Assembly: GCA_037892935.1 (NCBI GenBank) | Contig: JAYXKI010000010.1 | Coordinates: 1,550,001 to 1,614,000, forward strand | Direction of reading: 5' to 3' | From: Phlebopus portentosus | Lineage: Eukaryota > Basidiomycota > Agaricomycetes > Boletales > Boletinellaceae | Length of the DNA: 64,000 nt | Part shown: positions 25,265-37,800 of the stretch, in pieces | Layout: each line of letters begins with the position of its first letter | Position numbering within the stretch: position 1 is the first letter of the stretch | The notes under the pieces: generated by a model | The model's input: the letters and a program-made list of their open reading frames with translations, nothing else | The model's database searches: none | What the model was told of the DNA's origin: nothing | Made by a program: the position numbers and the translations under genes

Positions 25265-26023
25265 CAGCCTTTTTCATATGTATTGTCACTCGTGACTTCT
25301 GTGATTTTTGTCACACAGAACACCTCATAATATAAAAATCACCATATCTCACTCAATTCTTGACCGTTTTGCATGATCTAAGTTGCTAAATCCATAGTTT
25401 TAATATCCGTTTCAAATTTCAACAAGGATGAAGAGAAATGAGCAATGAATGAGTGAGATATGTCGCAAAAGGCCAATTTTAGACACATCTTTCATGTGCA
25501 GTTTTTCCTGCCCTCATCCCTGCTTCTGCAGTCCTACAGGCAAGTCCAAAATGATATGATTATTTTATTGTAAATTTACAGACTGACTCTGAGCTCTATT
25601 CTGTGTTGTATCTGCTGGTTTGATATATGTCTGAGCTGAGCTCAAACCTGCCTTTTCTCAAGGGCCCCAGACCTCAAGATAAATTTATTCTTAGGCAATC
25701 TGATGTCTGTAAATTCATATTATGCCAATAGCACCACTCTGGTGCAGTCTAGATTGTTGTAGCACCCAGTCTGAGGGCAGGAAAAAATGCACATGAAGGA
25801 AGTGTCTAAAATCGGCTTTTGGTGACATATCTCACTCATTCTTTGCTCATTTCTCTTTATCCTTGTTGGAGTTTGAAACGGATCTTAAAACTATAGATTT
25901 AGCAACTTAGATCATACAGAACAGTCAAGAATTGAGTGAGAGATAGTGATTTTTATATTTTGAGATGTTCTGTGTAATAAAAATCACAGAAGCTGTGAGT
26001 GACAATACATATGAAAAAGGCAG
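25265..26023. mobile_element. Foldback MITE with ~280-bp arms and TA target duplication
   Basis: The left end CAGCCTTTTTCATATGTATT and the reverse complement of the right end CTGCCTTTTTCATATGTATT start inverted arms of about 280 bp (25265-25545 and about 25745-26023) around a ~200-bp centre. TA dinucleotides flank both ends (25263-25264 and 26024-26025), as expected for Tc1/mariner-type mobilisation. It has no coding capacity. A partial relative lies at 8256-8675. Confidence 0.82.
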
Positions 26024-26134
26024 TAATGTGGTTTTTCTGCTTTTTCTCCAGTCAGTAAATTATTATTGAATTTTGAGTGCTTGATGCTACTTTATTCTAT
26101 CCTTTCCTTCGATCACATGATAGCATATACCTAC

Positions 26135-26425
26135 AGGTGGGTCCATTAAGTCTCTGCCCCATTTTTGAAAAGTGATCTGCATCCCTTCTACAGTAGAAAA
26201 AACCTCCATATCTCTCCTCATTGCCTGTGTAGAACATGCTACAATAATGATCAAGTGCCTCTGTATATTGTATATTTATGCACAGATACCCTATCTGCAA
26301 AAAAATACAGTAAAAAATATGCACATGGAATAGGAAGACTTTGATCAGCACATTTTGTTTTCCTTAAAAGGCATATAAATTACTTTCCATAAATGGGGGT
26401 GCCAGAGACTTAATAGAACCACCTG
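26135..26425. mobile_element. 291-bp MITE with CAGGTGG termini and TA target duplication
   Basis: The left end reads CAGGTGGGTCCATTAAGTCT. The right end, reverse-complemented, reads CAGGTGGTTCTATTAAGTCT. Both are flanked by TA (26133-26134 and 26426-26427). The ~85-residue minus-strand open frame inside is AT-rich and shows no transposase motif, so it is not called as a gene. Terminus and TA duplication point to Tc1/mariner-type mobilisation. Confidence 0.8.
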
Positions 26426-26429
26426 TAAC

Positions 26430-28950
26430 ATCTCTTCAGTTTGCATATTATAGTTATCCTCAACACAAAAAGCTGATTATATGCAAATGGGTCTAAAGGC
26501 TTCCTATGATAGAAATAATATCTTTGTGGAGAAATAAGTGATATTGGTGCCCATTTGAGGGAGATATACTAAAACAGAGCATTCTCAGACTCTTCAAGTC
26601 CTTAAGCATCAGGCCTTCTACATTTACAATTTCTTCTAATTAGGTATATAATATGTATTTTTACATGATTTTCTTCAATCATATTAAAAAAAAATTAATG
26701 GGTCATTGCTGATTGCTGAGATATAGGCAAGGTTTTATTATATTTTGCCTAATGTTTTATATAAATTTTTAAAAATCGGATAACAAGTTTATACAAGTAA
26801 GAATACATGTTTCTGACACTTTTCTGCTATATTTTATATGATATAAAACACTTGATAGTCAGTCAAAAGTTGAATTCAAAACTGATACACTTGCTAGCCT
26901 ATATTAATCACCAACATGATATAATATAGACCATGTGAGCACATATAGTGACTTTAGAGATTGTCAGTCACCACTACTTTATCTATATCATAATACAGTT
27001 TCAAACATGTCATCACATGACCATGATATTTTGTGATATGTCACATGTCCACAAGAGTAGTGACTAATAATTAGCCCTTCTCAATTTAACAGTCAGTGTA
27101 AGCCCAGTTCTGGCTTACCACATGTGAATACTAGAGTAACATGTGCTTATATACAGTGCAGAGTAGAGACCACCAGTTTGGAGTCATACTAGCCTTTTCG
27201 TATAACAGTTTAGATGGCTACATTATTCTTTACCACTTATAGCATTTTTTATAAATCTTGTCACACATGCTTTTTATATGATTTGAGCCACAAGATAGCT
27301 AAAAGTATAAAATTGTAAGAGAATATAAGATTTTATTGCAACAATGCACTTATCTCTTAGAATATAGGTACTAAAAAATTTTATAGTATAATAAGAGTAG
27401 ATTAGTGCAAAAATTAAGCTGTATTACTATTTGAACGTTAAGGAATAGTGCAAGAAATGCAGTTATGTCTAATCTATGACCTGAATTTACAAAACTTTTA
27501 AAATTTTAGACAGTTAATCTATAAAGGATTCTTCTTACAAAGTACACTAAAAATTAAATTGGATATATAAGAGATGTCCAAGCAAATTCCATGACTCTCT
27601 GTGCTGGACTCATTAAGCAGAAGATGCATTTATCTACTTTTACTTTGTTCTGATCAGCTCTCATTTTTAAAAAATATATAACTCAGACATTACTTCTAAA
27701 TAAATCTGTACACCATGCTTAGTAAACTGTGCTTGCAACAATACTGTGATCTTATGAGGAAGAGACAGAAGGTGTATATAGCCTCACAACATTACTAGGT
27801 GGATAAGTGCACTAGAGGTATACATATGTTTTGAGTGTACTACTTTTCTTATACTATTATTATCTCTTATCATTTGCATAATAGCTCAAAGCAAATTGCT
27901 CTTGAATGATGCATGAAAGATTTTGCTTAAACTGCATCACTTAAGATAGTTCACTATTAGAACCAGCATTTTTGGATGAGGTGGTCAGTCCAAGCATACT
28001 AAAACAAGTCCCTGCTTCCTCTTTCTAATAATATATAATTAGAGAGTAGAGTAACAAAGGTTAGATGTACTATTAAGAAGTGAGCTATAAGCTTAAGCTT
28101 AACCCAGCAGTAGAGTAGAGTTTCAATCAAAGGGTTACAGTTGTGATTGAGAGTATAAAATAATTTTGCTAAGGGACAATATCTCACTCAGCTAGTGCCT
28201 TAAATAAACTTTTTACTAAATACTACTGACTACCAAATACTACTGACTACTGCCTTACCATTAGTCAGAACAATATATTTCAACAGGTGTTATCATTACT
28301 GGCTAGCACCTGTGTCACCATCAAGTCCTAGCATCTAGTGTCACCACTGCTCCTAGAGACTAGTGGTATTACCATCTGCTTCCCTCTATATTAGGCCAGC
28401 TTCTATTTACCTTCATTGCTCTAAAGCTTCTTTTGCACTTCTTCTGATCACCATTCTTATCATATGTTAATTCTATCTGCAAATCCTCCTATGAGAGACT
28501 TCTTTTATATGCTAAGATTTCACTTCTCTAGTGCTCTATTATCTTAGCTAAGCTTCTGTCACTACTCTTTCATCATGGGGCTGACTATGATCTCAGGGTT
28601 TAAAGTCAGCAACCTCTGCTGATCTTCTAAGGTTAATTTTGACAGCTGTGTAAACTTAGCAGATATCCTTCTGTGCCTTACTGCTATACTAATATTGGTG
28701 TACTATAGTCTAGTGCCTGTTGTTAACTTGAATTATCATCCCAGGTGATTCATCTACTGTGATAACCTGTTAGAGGTGTAGGTTCAGAATTACACCAGTT
28801 TTAATCCTTTTATCTAAGCAATGGTATATTGTACAGAGGTGATCTATCTACCTATATTTAGCTGTACCATACAGTCCCTTTACTAACCTTTCTAGTCACA
28901 GTTCTAGTTAAGGATGCTTTCAAAAATGAGATAAAGTAAGAGCAGATTGG
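26430..28950. other. AT-rich interval without recognisable genes
   Basis: About 2.5 kb of very AT-rich sequence with many stops in all frames and no splice-consistent coding pattern. The part near 28200-28360 has short CTACTGACTAC and CACC-rich repeats that may be remote relatives of sequence around 62210-62300. Nothing else is identifiable by eye. Confidence 0.6.
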
Positions 28951-28959
28951 AATTTTCAA

Positions 28960-29161
28960 GAGATATAGAAGGAGGGCCTACTTCTAATACTATTTATGCT
29001 TTTTAGATAATTTATTTTATATCCTATTTCTTACTCATCTTCTCTCTACTTAACTCCACCTTGCTTTACCTTTCTTCACTTCTCTCTACTATTACATCAC
29101 TTCCTTTATCATTCTGCTCTACTAAGTGCTACTTTGCTCTAACATATCTTCACTGTGACAG
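28960..29161 (+). mobile_element. Left part of repeat X, target of the Ty3-A insertion
   Basis: This matches the reverse complement of 8040-8225 (landmarks ACTATTTATGC, AGATAAT, TCCTATTT, TTACTCATC). It ends at the tetranucleotide ACAG (29158-29161). The continuation of X resumes at 50250, after the 21-kb nested insertion. Confidence 0.75.
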
Positions 29162-30522
29162 TGTAAGAAGCATCAACATACTAGGTCTGAGATCATGCAT
29201 ATGATATATATTCTGCAGTAATCTGCATCATAACAGCAGAACTCAGTGAGAATCAACTCAATTCAAAGTGGAATGGACTACTGTAGTCTCTCACATTTGA
29301 CCGCTGTGTAGGAAGAACTTTCAATGCTTAGAATCTACCAAGAGCAGCTAATTGGACATTTGAGCCACCCAGCCAAAAACTTACAAAGGCTGACTTAGCT
29401 AGCCCATCTTACTAAAACCTAGATATGAGAGATAAATTGAAGGATCTGCAATTAGCCCCCAATGCCCCCAAGCTTCAACCCAATGTGATGCACTCCAGCT
29501 TTTCCCTTTTGAGTCCCATATACATTTATATTTTGTTTTGTCCCCCTATGATCATTCTGTATGCACTTACATTTCGTATTGTGCTTTATGGTCATTGTGC
29601 TCACTACCTTCCAGATATGCTCACCTTGTCTTTTGTTTCTCATGTATTTCCTTATATTTATCACTTCTAATTTCTTTTCATTATGCTCCCTGACATCCAA
29701 AGGCTCAGGTTCAGATAATGTTATAAATAGATATGCTATTTGTAGTAGGAGCTTACTTTTGGAGCCTGAAACAGCTCAGTATGGAGTTCAGTTCAGACTA
29801 GAAACCCACTCTTGCTACAGTTGAGATCAATTCGACTTTTTCTATACTCACTTTGACTCTTTATCTCCTGCAAATACATAATAGTTCTGTCTTATACATC
29901 TTGAGTCTTCTGCTCTGCAGTTGTACCCAAGCTAAGTGTAATCAGTTTGACCCATATTAAAGTTTGAGACTCTCGTCACTCTTTCTTATACCCCTACACA
30001 AAGTCTCACTCAAGTCCTTTGCATATCACTTTATTCTACATCATATTGCTCTATTTCATTTTAAAACTCATCGTAACTTATCATAACTTGTTATAACTCA
30101 TTATATCATATTGGATCCTCATAAGGATCACCTCCATATCATTAGTACTTAGGAGAAGTCCTTCTTTAAGCTTCATCTCATTGACTCCTGCCTCCAGAGT
30201 TCAAATCCATCAAGAGATTACCTGTGAGGATATTATTTACCTTTGCACTACCACCATTGATCCTCCTCACTTTGACTTCTCTTGCTTTGCTTCTTCACCT
30301 ATCTTCTTTGATCTAATTCCCCCTTTGCATACATTCAGCAGCCTTCAATCCTATTTCTTCTCCATCCCTTCCAGAACTGCTCTGGAAACCAGATCAATAC
30401 ATCAGTCTCACTCAAGTATTCTCCCAAAGTTACTCACCTCTTTTCCACTCATCTTGATCTTACCAAACAGCCTCCAAGAACTGTGACACTCCTCAGCTAT
30501 CAGACTGTTCATAGGAGTTTCA
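29162..30522 (+). repeat. 5' LTR of Ty3-A (1,361 bp)
   Basis: It begins TGTAAGAAGCATC and ends GGAGTTTCA. It aligns with the interrupted 3' LTR over its whole length, with numerous, mostly transitional, differences. A truncated family member lies at 8732-9855. The open frames inside recur in the other copies and represent no known protein. Confidence 0.88.
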
Positions 30523-30524
30523 AG

Positions 30525-30542
30525 TGAAGCCCACTGTGAGGT
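30525..30542 (+). other. Ty3-A primer-binding site, decayed
   Basis: Two bases after the LTR the sequence reads TGAAGCCCACTGTGAGGT. The Gag-only element has TGGAGCCCACAGCGAGAG in the equivalent position. The shared AGCCCAC...GAG core and the TGG-type start indicate the same tRNA primer, with TGG to TGA and CG to TG changes here. Confidence 0.6.
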
Positions 30543-31261
30543 AGAAAATTTACTATTCCTCTAAGACAAGTAACCAAACTCTAGTTAGTACTTGGACTAT
30601 CCGTAGCCAATCAGCCCATATCCCTATAGTTTATCAAGTCTTACCCCAAGGCACACCTAGAACACCTAGGCAGAGAGCAAGCACTAGAAGCACCACAGCA
30701 TTGTCACTAAGTTCTTTAGTAATTCAACCTTCACCTCTAACTGAGTCTAATACCCTACCATTGTTTGAGGCCTTGGTCAAATTATCTCCTTTTAGTTTCT
30801 AAAAAACTGATCTACCTACCGAATTCTCCAAGCAAGAATCCTTGTTGCTAGAGGATATCACTGTTCAACTCAATTACCCAGACTCTGCTAGGCTCCAGCA
30901 GCCTCAGACCTCCAATCAAGCAATCCAAGCCGATCTGCTTATGCAACAGTCACAACTGAGTAGATTAACTCTTGCTCACTATCTCCAAGGACTAGGAAGT
31001 AACCTACAGATCCTTAACTAACTTCAGACCAACTATCAGCAGTTGCAGCATATATCAAACCAGATGGCTGCAGCTAGACTGCCTCTTTGAGGTGACAAGA
31101 GAGCACCAGTACTTGATAGTTCCAATTCAAAGAAACTGTTTTGCTTCTTCGATGATGTAGATGTAATTGCAATAGATTCTAACTGGAATGCATTGATTGA
31201 TCAGATGTGGGTACCTGTACTATACAAAGACTGACATTGCAGAAGTATGAGAAACCCTCCT

Positions 31262-32426
31262 GAAAGTTTCTATCACCTCTGCAAGTGTCAGAGATTTCAA
31301 AATGGCCATCAAGAAGCTTTATTCAAGTTTGGCAGATGGCAAGAGATACTCTAGGGGCAAATTGGAGCAGTTCATTGCCGAATGGGCTGAGAAAGGTATT
31401 CACACCAGAGATGAATTTGGCACTTATCATTGCAAGTTCCTATGCAGAGCCAGGTATCTCATTGTCAGCAACAAACTTACCAAGAATGACTCAAAATTTG
31501 CATTTCTTCAAGGCATATCAGGCTAGACTAGAAAGGATATCCTGCAGAGGCTCGAAATTAAGAACCCAGACCACAAGAGGGGTGACCCCTACAATATTGA
31601 GAAAGTAGCAAATGCAGCTATGTATATTCTTTTGAGATCTACAGTTGATCAGATCAGATCTAACTTAATGAGCAGCAGAACAAGCGCAACAATGAGCGCA
31701 TCATCAGGAGAACATGGAGTGGCCGTCAAGAAGGAAGAAATGGACTTGAGTAAAGTTTGGAAAATGCTGAAAGGTTTTCAGGTAATACTGGAATCACTTA
31801 CTAGAGGCCAGGGCCCTTGAATCGCAGTAGGTCTGCAACCAGCCCCATTGGCTTGCATGCTTAGATATGTATTCTGCAGTGATCCCAGCTACTTTATAAG
31901 GTCATGCCTGAAGGTACTTGAGTATATCCAGGCTGGGAAGTATCTATGTGACTCAAACGGATAAGTAGTTATGCTGAACAGAGCGTTCGTATTGAGTAGG
32001 GTTCTGGGCTAGAACCTGATGGAACAAATTGACAGCCTGCTAAAGCCAAACCCATCACATCCAGTCAACATTATCGAAGTCACCAAGCACCTAGAAACTC
32101 TGGCTGAGCTGATAGCATCAGCTATGCTCCAAAAAGTCAGTAAAGATCAGACAGAAGAAACCAATTATGAAGTAGAACATTTAAAAATCTTGCTTAATGA
32201 GACAAAGAAGAAAGTAACAACTAGTAAGAGGCAGAAGTTTGATGGGGTAGTCATTCTGACTAAGGTAGGACTGCTGGAAAGAGAGGCTTCAAAGGTGCAG
32301 CAGTTGCCACCCCCTAATCCTAAGCCTCTGGCAATTTCACATTTGTCACTGCAGCAGGATGATATTAGAAAACCTTCAAACCCTCAACCCCAGTACTGCT
32401 ATGTAGTTTCTGTTGAAGACTCTAAC
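31262..32426 (+). pseudogene. Ty3-A Gag remnant
   Basis: A frame read with occasional stops encodes a Gag core (FKMAIKKLYSSLADGKRYSR, FGTYHCKFLCRARYLIVSN). Near 31865-31915 is a damaged zinc knuckle, YVFCSDPSYFIRSC, where the first Cys and the His of C-x2-C-x4-H-x4-C have each become Tyr. The frame then continues with EYIQAGKY and a lysine-rich tail. The knuckle surroundings resemble those in the Gag-only element's Gag. The frame stops at the Ty3-B insertion point (32427). Confidence 0.65.
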
Positions 32427-32847
32427 TGTTAGGCAGTGAGACTAACAGGTATTGATCTCAAGGCAGCCAACACAATAACAAACAACTGGCTAACATGAGT
32501 TGCCGGGCTATATGCACGCTATGTTGCAGTGAAGATAAGTAGAATTCAGTAAACTAATAATACAAGAGTAGATACCTATGTCGCAGTGAAGATAAGTAGA
32601 ATAGAAAGACAAGGAACGAAAAAGTCAAACTATCTACTTATATAGACTTTGAACACAGGAAAGGTCTACTCTAATAGGAAGTCACATGACAAGGAATGGG
32701 ATGATTAGCAAGCATGATAGAATGTTGTAGAATGTTTTGGCAAATGGATGAACAAGCGTGTAAAAAATAAAATAAAAGAAAAGGAAAGGAATATTAAAAT
32801 GAATGATGATGTAAGAAAAGAAAAAGGAAAATGTTTGAGTCCTTACA

Positions 32848-32864
32848 TCACCCCCCTCTCAAGG
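32848..32864 (-). other. Ty3-B polypurine tract
   Basis: In element sense the bases just before the 3' LTR read TTGAGAGGGGGGTGA, a purine-rich tract suited to prime plus-strand DNA synthesis. It abuts the LTR start at 32847. Confidence 0.7.
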
Positions 32865-33049
32865 TTGGGCATCCCGACCAACCACATAATCCTTCTGATG
32901 ACGTGAACTTATACAGTGCTTGCATGCTTTGTCGAGGTATCATTAACTTTCGTGGGGCTCCAGGGTGTTTTCAATAAAACTCTTGAATTACCTTCTGTGC
33001 ATTTGTGTTAACATCCAAGTCCGGCTGCCAAGTCGCTTCTTTGTATCTA

Positions 33050-36000
33050 ACCCACTTGACCAGAAATTGAAGTTTGCCTCAATGTAGTCATAAGTCGAGT
33101 ATCTCTTCAACCTCATATTCCTCGTGTTCATCGATGATTATGGGTGGGGGTGGGCATGGTCGCTTCTGTGATTCAAAAGACGGTTGGACAGCCAGTTTGA
33201 GCAGGATCTCGTTAAAGACAGAATGAGCATGTTTTCATGTCTTTGGGATCTTTAGCCTATACGCACTTGCACCCACCTTTTCTACAACTTCGAATGGGCC
33301 AAACCATTTGTCGTCCATCTTCTTTGTCGGCCGGATCGTCTTAATATTTCGACCATCTAAGAAGACCTTTTGTTCCGTCTTATAGGTTATCAACTTTCCA
33401 GCATGGCGATCGTAAAAGCACTTCATGTCATTATTGGCTTGGGTCAAATTGGCCTGAGCAAGCTCGTGTACTCCCTTGACATGTTTGGCAAACTCTTCTG
33501 CCAATAAATTGGACGATGTCATTCTAATGCTCGTAAAGTCCGAAGGGTGTTGTCCTGAGTTGACGAAGAAGGGTGATAGTTTGGTCACTGAATGTTCGTG
33601 ATTATTGTGTGCAAACTCTGTGAGAGCTAACTAGTCTGCCCAGTCCAATTGCCGATGGTTGACATATAGTTGAAGGTACTGTTCGAGTTCTTGGTTAACT
33701 CGTTCTGTCTGTCCATCCGTCTGAGGGTGATATGCAGTTGATAAATTGCCTTCAATGTGAAGGAGTTTGTACAACTCTCTCATCATCTTCGCATCAAACA
33801 GTACTCCTCAGTCATGGATGATCTTTTGAGGTAAGCCATGCAACCGGAAGACATGGTCCCTGTAAATCCTGGCTATTCCTTCTGCTATCAGTTTCGTCGT
33901 CGTTGGTATTGCATGGATTTGTTTGCTGAAGTGATCGACTACCACACAAATTGCATTAAATCCATTTGACTCTGGCAACTCTCCGATCAGGTCGACTGTG
34001 ACAACTTACTATGGCACCTCTGGCACCTCGTTAGGATGCAAAACCTTTGCCCTTGTTGTTCTGAGAGCCTTCGTCCGCTGACAACAATTGCATCCTCACA
34101 TGTAATTTCTGACATCGACGTACATGTTAGGCCACCAGAAACTTCTGTTCGCTAACGCAATGGTTTTGTTTGCTCCTGGGTGGCCTGCCAACATCAAGTC
34201 ATGACACTCCCTCATCACTTCCTCTCTCATGCTCGTTGGTACAAAAATGTTTTGATACTTCATCGTCTTCATCGTCAAGAGCTTAACCGTCACCTCCTTT
34301 TTCCACAACCCATCTACGAACACTAAGTTCGTCAGTCTCTCTTCCTCATTCACCTCTGCCTGTGCCTTTTGAATCTTTTGAATCAGCACATCCCTTGACA
34401 TCTCCACCGTTTCTCTGACTAGCCATTCATCTCTAATGAACATGACATCCTCATTATCCCGTTCGCCCTTGTTGTAGTCCGCTCATCGTGACAATATATC
34501 TACTTTGCCTAGCGTCTTCCCTGGCTTGTGCACCAGTGTGAAGTCAAACTTGGCTAAATTGAGCTGCCAACAAGCTTGTCAACAATTCAACTTCTGAGGA
34601 GATCGGAAGTATGTCAGGTTCGTGTGATCGGTCCACACTTCAAAGGGTTTCTTGGCTCCTTGAAGGTACTGCCGCCATTCTTTGAGGGCTTGTACAATTG
34701 CAAGCATCTCCTTGTCATAGATCTTGTAATTGCATTCGGCCTCTAGGAAAGTCGACAATCGATAGGCTATTACCTTCCACTTGTCATCTTGTTTTTGAAG
34801 GAGCACTCCTCCAGATGCAAAATCCGACGCGTCTGCCTCGACCCAGAAAGGACCTTCCTCGTTTGGTATGGCTAGGACTGGAGGACTACTCAACCAACTC
34901 TTCAACTCTTCAAATGCTCGTTGTTCTTCCTCTCCCCACTTCCATTCCACCTTGCCTGTCAGTGTGGTCAACAGTTTAATGACAGAGCTATAGTCCTTTA
35001 CGAAGTGTCGTAACCAATTCCCTAGTCCCAGGAATTGTTGCAGTTTGTGAACGTTTCATGGGATTGGCCACTCTTGAACCGCTGTTGTCTTTTTTGGGTC
35101 CATTCAAACCTCGCCTTTACCAATGATGTGTCCAAGATACTTAACTGTATCAACCTCAAACTCACATTTCTGCGGCTTCAGATAAAGTCCATTTTGACGC
35201 AGGATCTCAAAGACTCATTTAGTGCATTTGCGATGTTCCTCTAAATCATTTGAGAAAATGAAGATGTCATTGAGGTAAATGATGACGATACCCTCATGAA
35301 TCATTTCTTGAAAGATATCGTTTATGAAACCTTGGAATGTCGCTGGTGCATTGCATAATCCAAAAAACATAGCTGTTGGTTCGAATAAGCCTAAGTTCAT
35401 CCTAAACACCGCCTTCCATTCATTGCCCTCGCGAATCCGAATGTTGTAATACCCCCAGCGAACGTCAGCTTCATGATGTATTTCGCATCCTTGACCTTAT
35501 CGATGAGCTCATTTATCAATAGCAACAGGTATTTATTCTTAACCGTTCCTTCGTTAAGCTTTCGATAGTCTTGGATTGCTCGTAAGCTCCCATCCTCCTT
35601 CTTGATAAAGAAGAATGGAGACACCATCAGGGATTTCGACTGTCGGATGCATCCAGATGCTAGGTTCTCTTCGATGAACCCCTTCATCGCCTCTTGTTCT
35701 TTTGGCAACAATAGATAAACCTTGCAATCACTAGACTTAAAATCTGGCTTCAAGTCGATAGCATGGTCCCATGTTCGATGGTTTGGTAGGTGTTCAAACA
35801 ATTCTTCACTAAAGACATCTGCATATTCTCTTAGATAAGGCAGCCACTTCGCCACCTCCTTCATCCACACATTTCTCACAAACTCTTCATCTATCTTCTC
35901 GCTCGATAGTGACAACTCACATTCATCAGAGCAATGCATGAACTTGACTGTTCCTGATCTCCAATCGATCTCAGGATTGTGCTTCATCAACCAGTCATGT

Positions 36001-36660
36001 CCGAGGAAGATGTTGCTTGACACTAAGGATGTCACCGCTAGTCGAATCTCCTCCTCGTATTTTCCAAAGAATATTCGTATGACTACATATTCTTTGATCA
36101 ATCCAGCCTCGTTGCTTGTTCCATCAGCATTAAAGACTGGTCTAGGCCAGATGTACCTTTGAGTGGGGAAACCGTATCATTTGACAAAACCCTCGTCGAT
36201 ACATGAACCCGTGCATCCTGAGTCAATTAGCGCATGAGCATCGATAAAGTTTTCTTCTTCAAGTAGAGGGTTTGACAAGTCTACTTTGTCATCACCCACT
36301 ATCTTTGGATGTACAATGCTAACAAAGGCATCCAACTCTTTTCCTCCTGCCCTCCGGATGAATTGATCTGCATCCACTATGCCCTCGCGCCATACCTCAG
36401 CCGCGCATCTGCCAACCACCTCCCACACTGCTTCAGTATCGTTTGCCTGAGCAACAACGTTCTTGCAGTAAGGTGCTTCCACCTCAACCTCATTTTTTAT
36501 AGCAGTTTGATTCCACTCTTCTACACTAAGCTCATTTGAATTGCCTACTTGCACATCCACTTTTCTAACCAACAAATCTGTGTAGATGTCGAAGTCATCA
36601 TCATCCACTTCAGGTTCATCAGGTATCATGTTGGTAAGGAGTTTTCGAAGGGTGAAACTA
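33050..36660 (-). pseudogene. Ty3-B Pol: protease, RT, RNase H, integrase, chromodomain
   Basis: Domains run right to left. Protease has active-site ALIDSGCTGS (about 36235-36205). RT (36101 to about 35215) has IKKEDGSLRAIQDYRKLNE, a 1-bp deletion near 35467 that shifts the frame at the first catalytic Asp, and IIYLNDIFIFS where YLDD is expected. RNase H (34971-34579) has VEADASDFASGG and YNKI/YDKEMLAI-type motifs. Integrase has the H...H zinc site (HPGANKTIALANRSFWWP, then CxxC) and D-D-E residues in VDLIGELP, HD-stop-GVLFDA and HPQTDGQTERVNQELE. At about 33130-32970 a chromodomain reads YEVEEILDL...LQFLVKWVRY...TWQPD. Stops are all TGA/TAG at expected Arg, Trp or Gln sites. Confidence 0.88.
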
Positions 36661-36819
36661 TCACTGATATTCGCATCTTGGTATTATACAACAGGACAAT
36701 TATATTTTAACAAGTCCAATGAAAAGAATCCTTTAGGTAATTGACCAGTTGTTCCGACGTCTATGTCTGGTCTTCCGGAAAACCCTCATCTTCTACAAGT
36801 TCTTCCAGTTCAGTGGGTA

Positions 36820-37800
36820 CTGCTCATACATCAATGTCATCGACCTCTTCAAAGGAGGATTCCTTTGCTTGGCCAAGTTCCTTGTAGAGCACCTTTCTGT
36901 CTGCTGGAACAAAGGCTGCAATGATTACATGTATCGCTTCACGGCCTCGGGGGCATTCCCGGATGTAGTGGCCTACCTGACCACACTTATAGCAAGCACG
37001 TGTACGGCGCACCTGGTTCATCATTACATCTATTGGCTGACCTAAGCCTCCATATGTTACTCCAGTGGCATCATGACGATCTTGGGCGGGTGGAGCAAAG
37101 GGGAAAGCTGCTTGTTGAGGTGGTGCTGGACATTTCAATGGTGGCAGCGCTGGTTTCATGATCATCAAGCTAATTGTCTTCCTCCGGCATTCGGCTATTA
37201 GATCCCTGATTTGACGCTCGACCCTGTCGACCTTGACTGTGGCCTTCTTGAATTTCTCGTATGTTGTTGGTTCGTTGGGTAGGCACATAATACCTTTGAC
37301 TACCTTCAGGTTTAATGCTCATTTCAAATAACTCATCAGCCATTTGTCATGAGCTTCCATAGCCAGTCCAGCGTCTACTCGACAAATGTCAAATTTGTTG
37401 AAGAATTCGCCGACGTTGAGGTCACCCTGATACATCACATCAAGTCATTCAAAGGCTTTCTGAGAGCAGGCCGGGTCGTCGAACGAGGTATCGAGTTTCT
37501 TTAGAAAAGCGTCCCAAGTGTCCTTGAACACTATTCTACCATGTTCGTCAATTGTGCCACTTGTGTAGCTCTCTGCCCAGCTCGCCGCAGCACCACTCTT
37601 CATGTACAATAGAGCGAACATAATCTTTGCCTTGCTCATCCTAAACTCTGACTCTGATGCATAAACATACAGGTGCAGCTCTCATTTGAAGTCAACATAT
37701 TCATGCTCACCATTGAAGTCTTGGGGCTTGGTGACATGAACCTTATTTGACTTCATGAACCTTATTTGACTTCGATCCTTGGCTCGTTCCTTCACCTGCC
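36820..37800 (-). pseudogene. Ty3-B Gag
   Basis: Minus-strand frames encode a chromovirus-type Gag: MSKAKIMFALLYMKSGAAAS (about 37639), then FKKATVKVDRVERQIRDLIA, then the zinc knuckle CYKCGQVGHYIRECP (about 36990-36945). The reading frame is broken by a few transition-type stops and by a 19-bp tandem duplication at 37736-37773 near the N-terminus. Gag would package the element RNA in virus-like particles. Confidence 0.82.
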
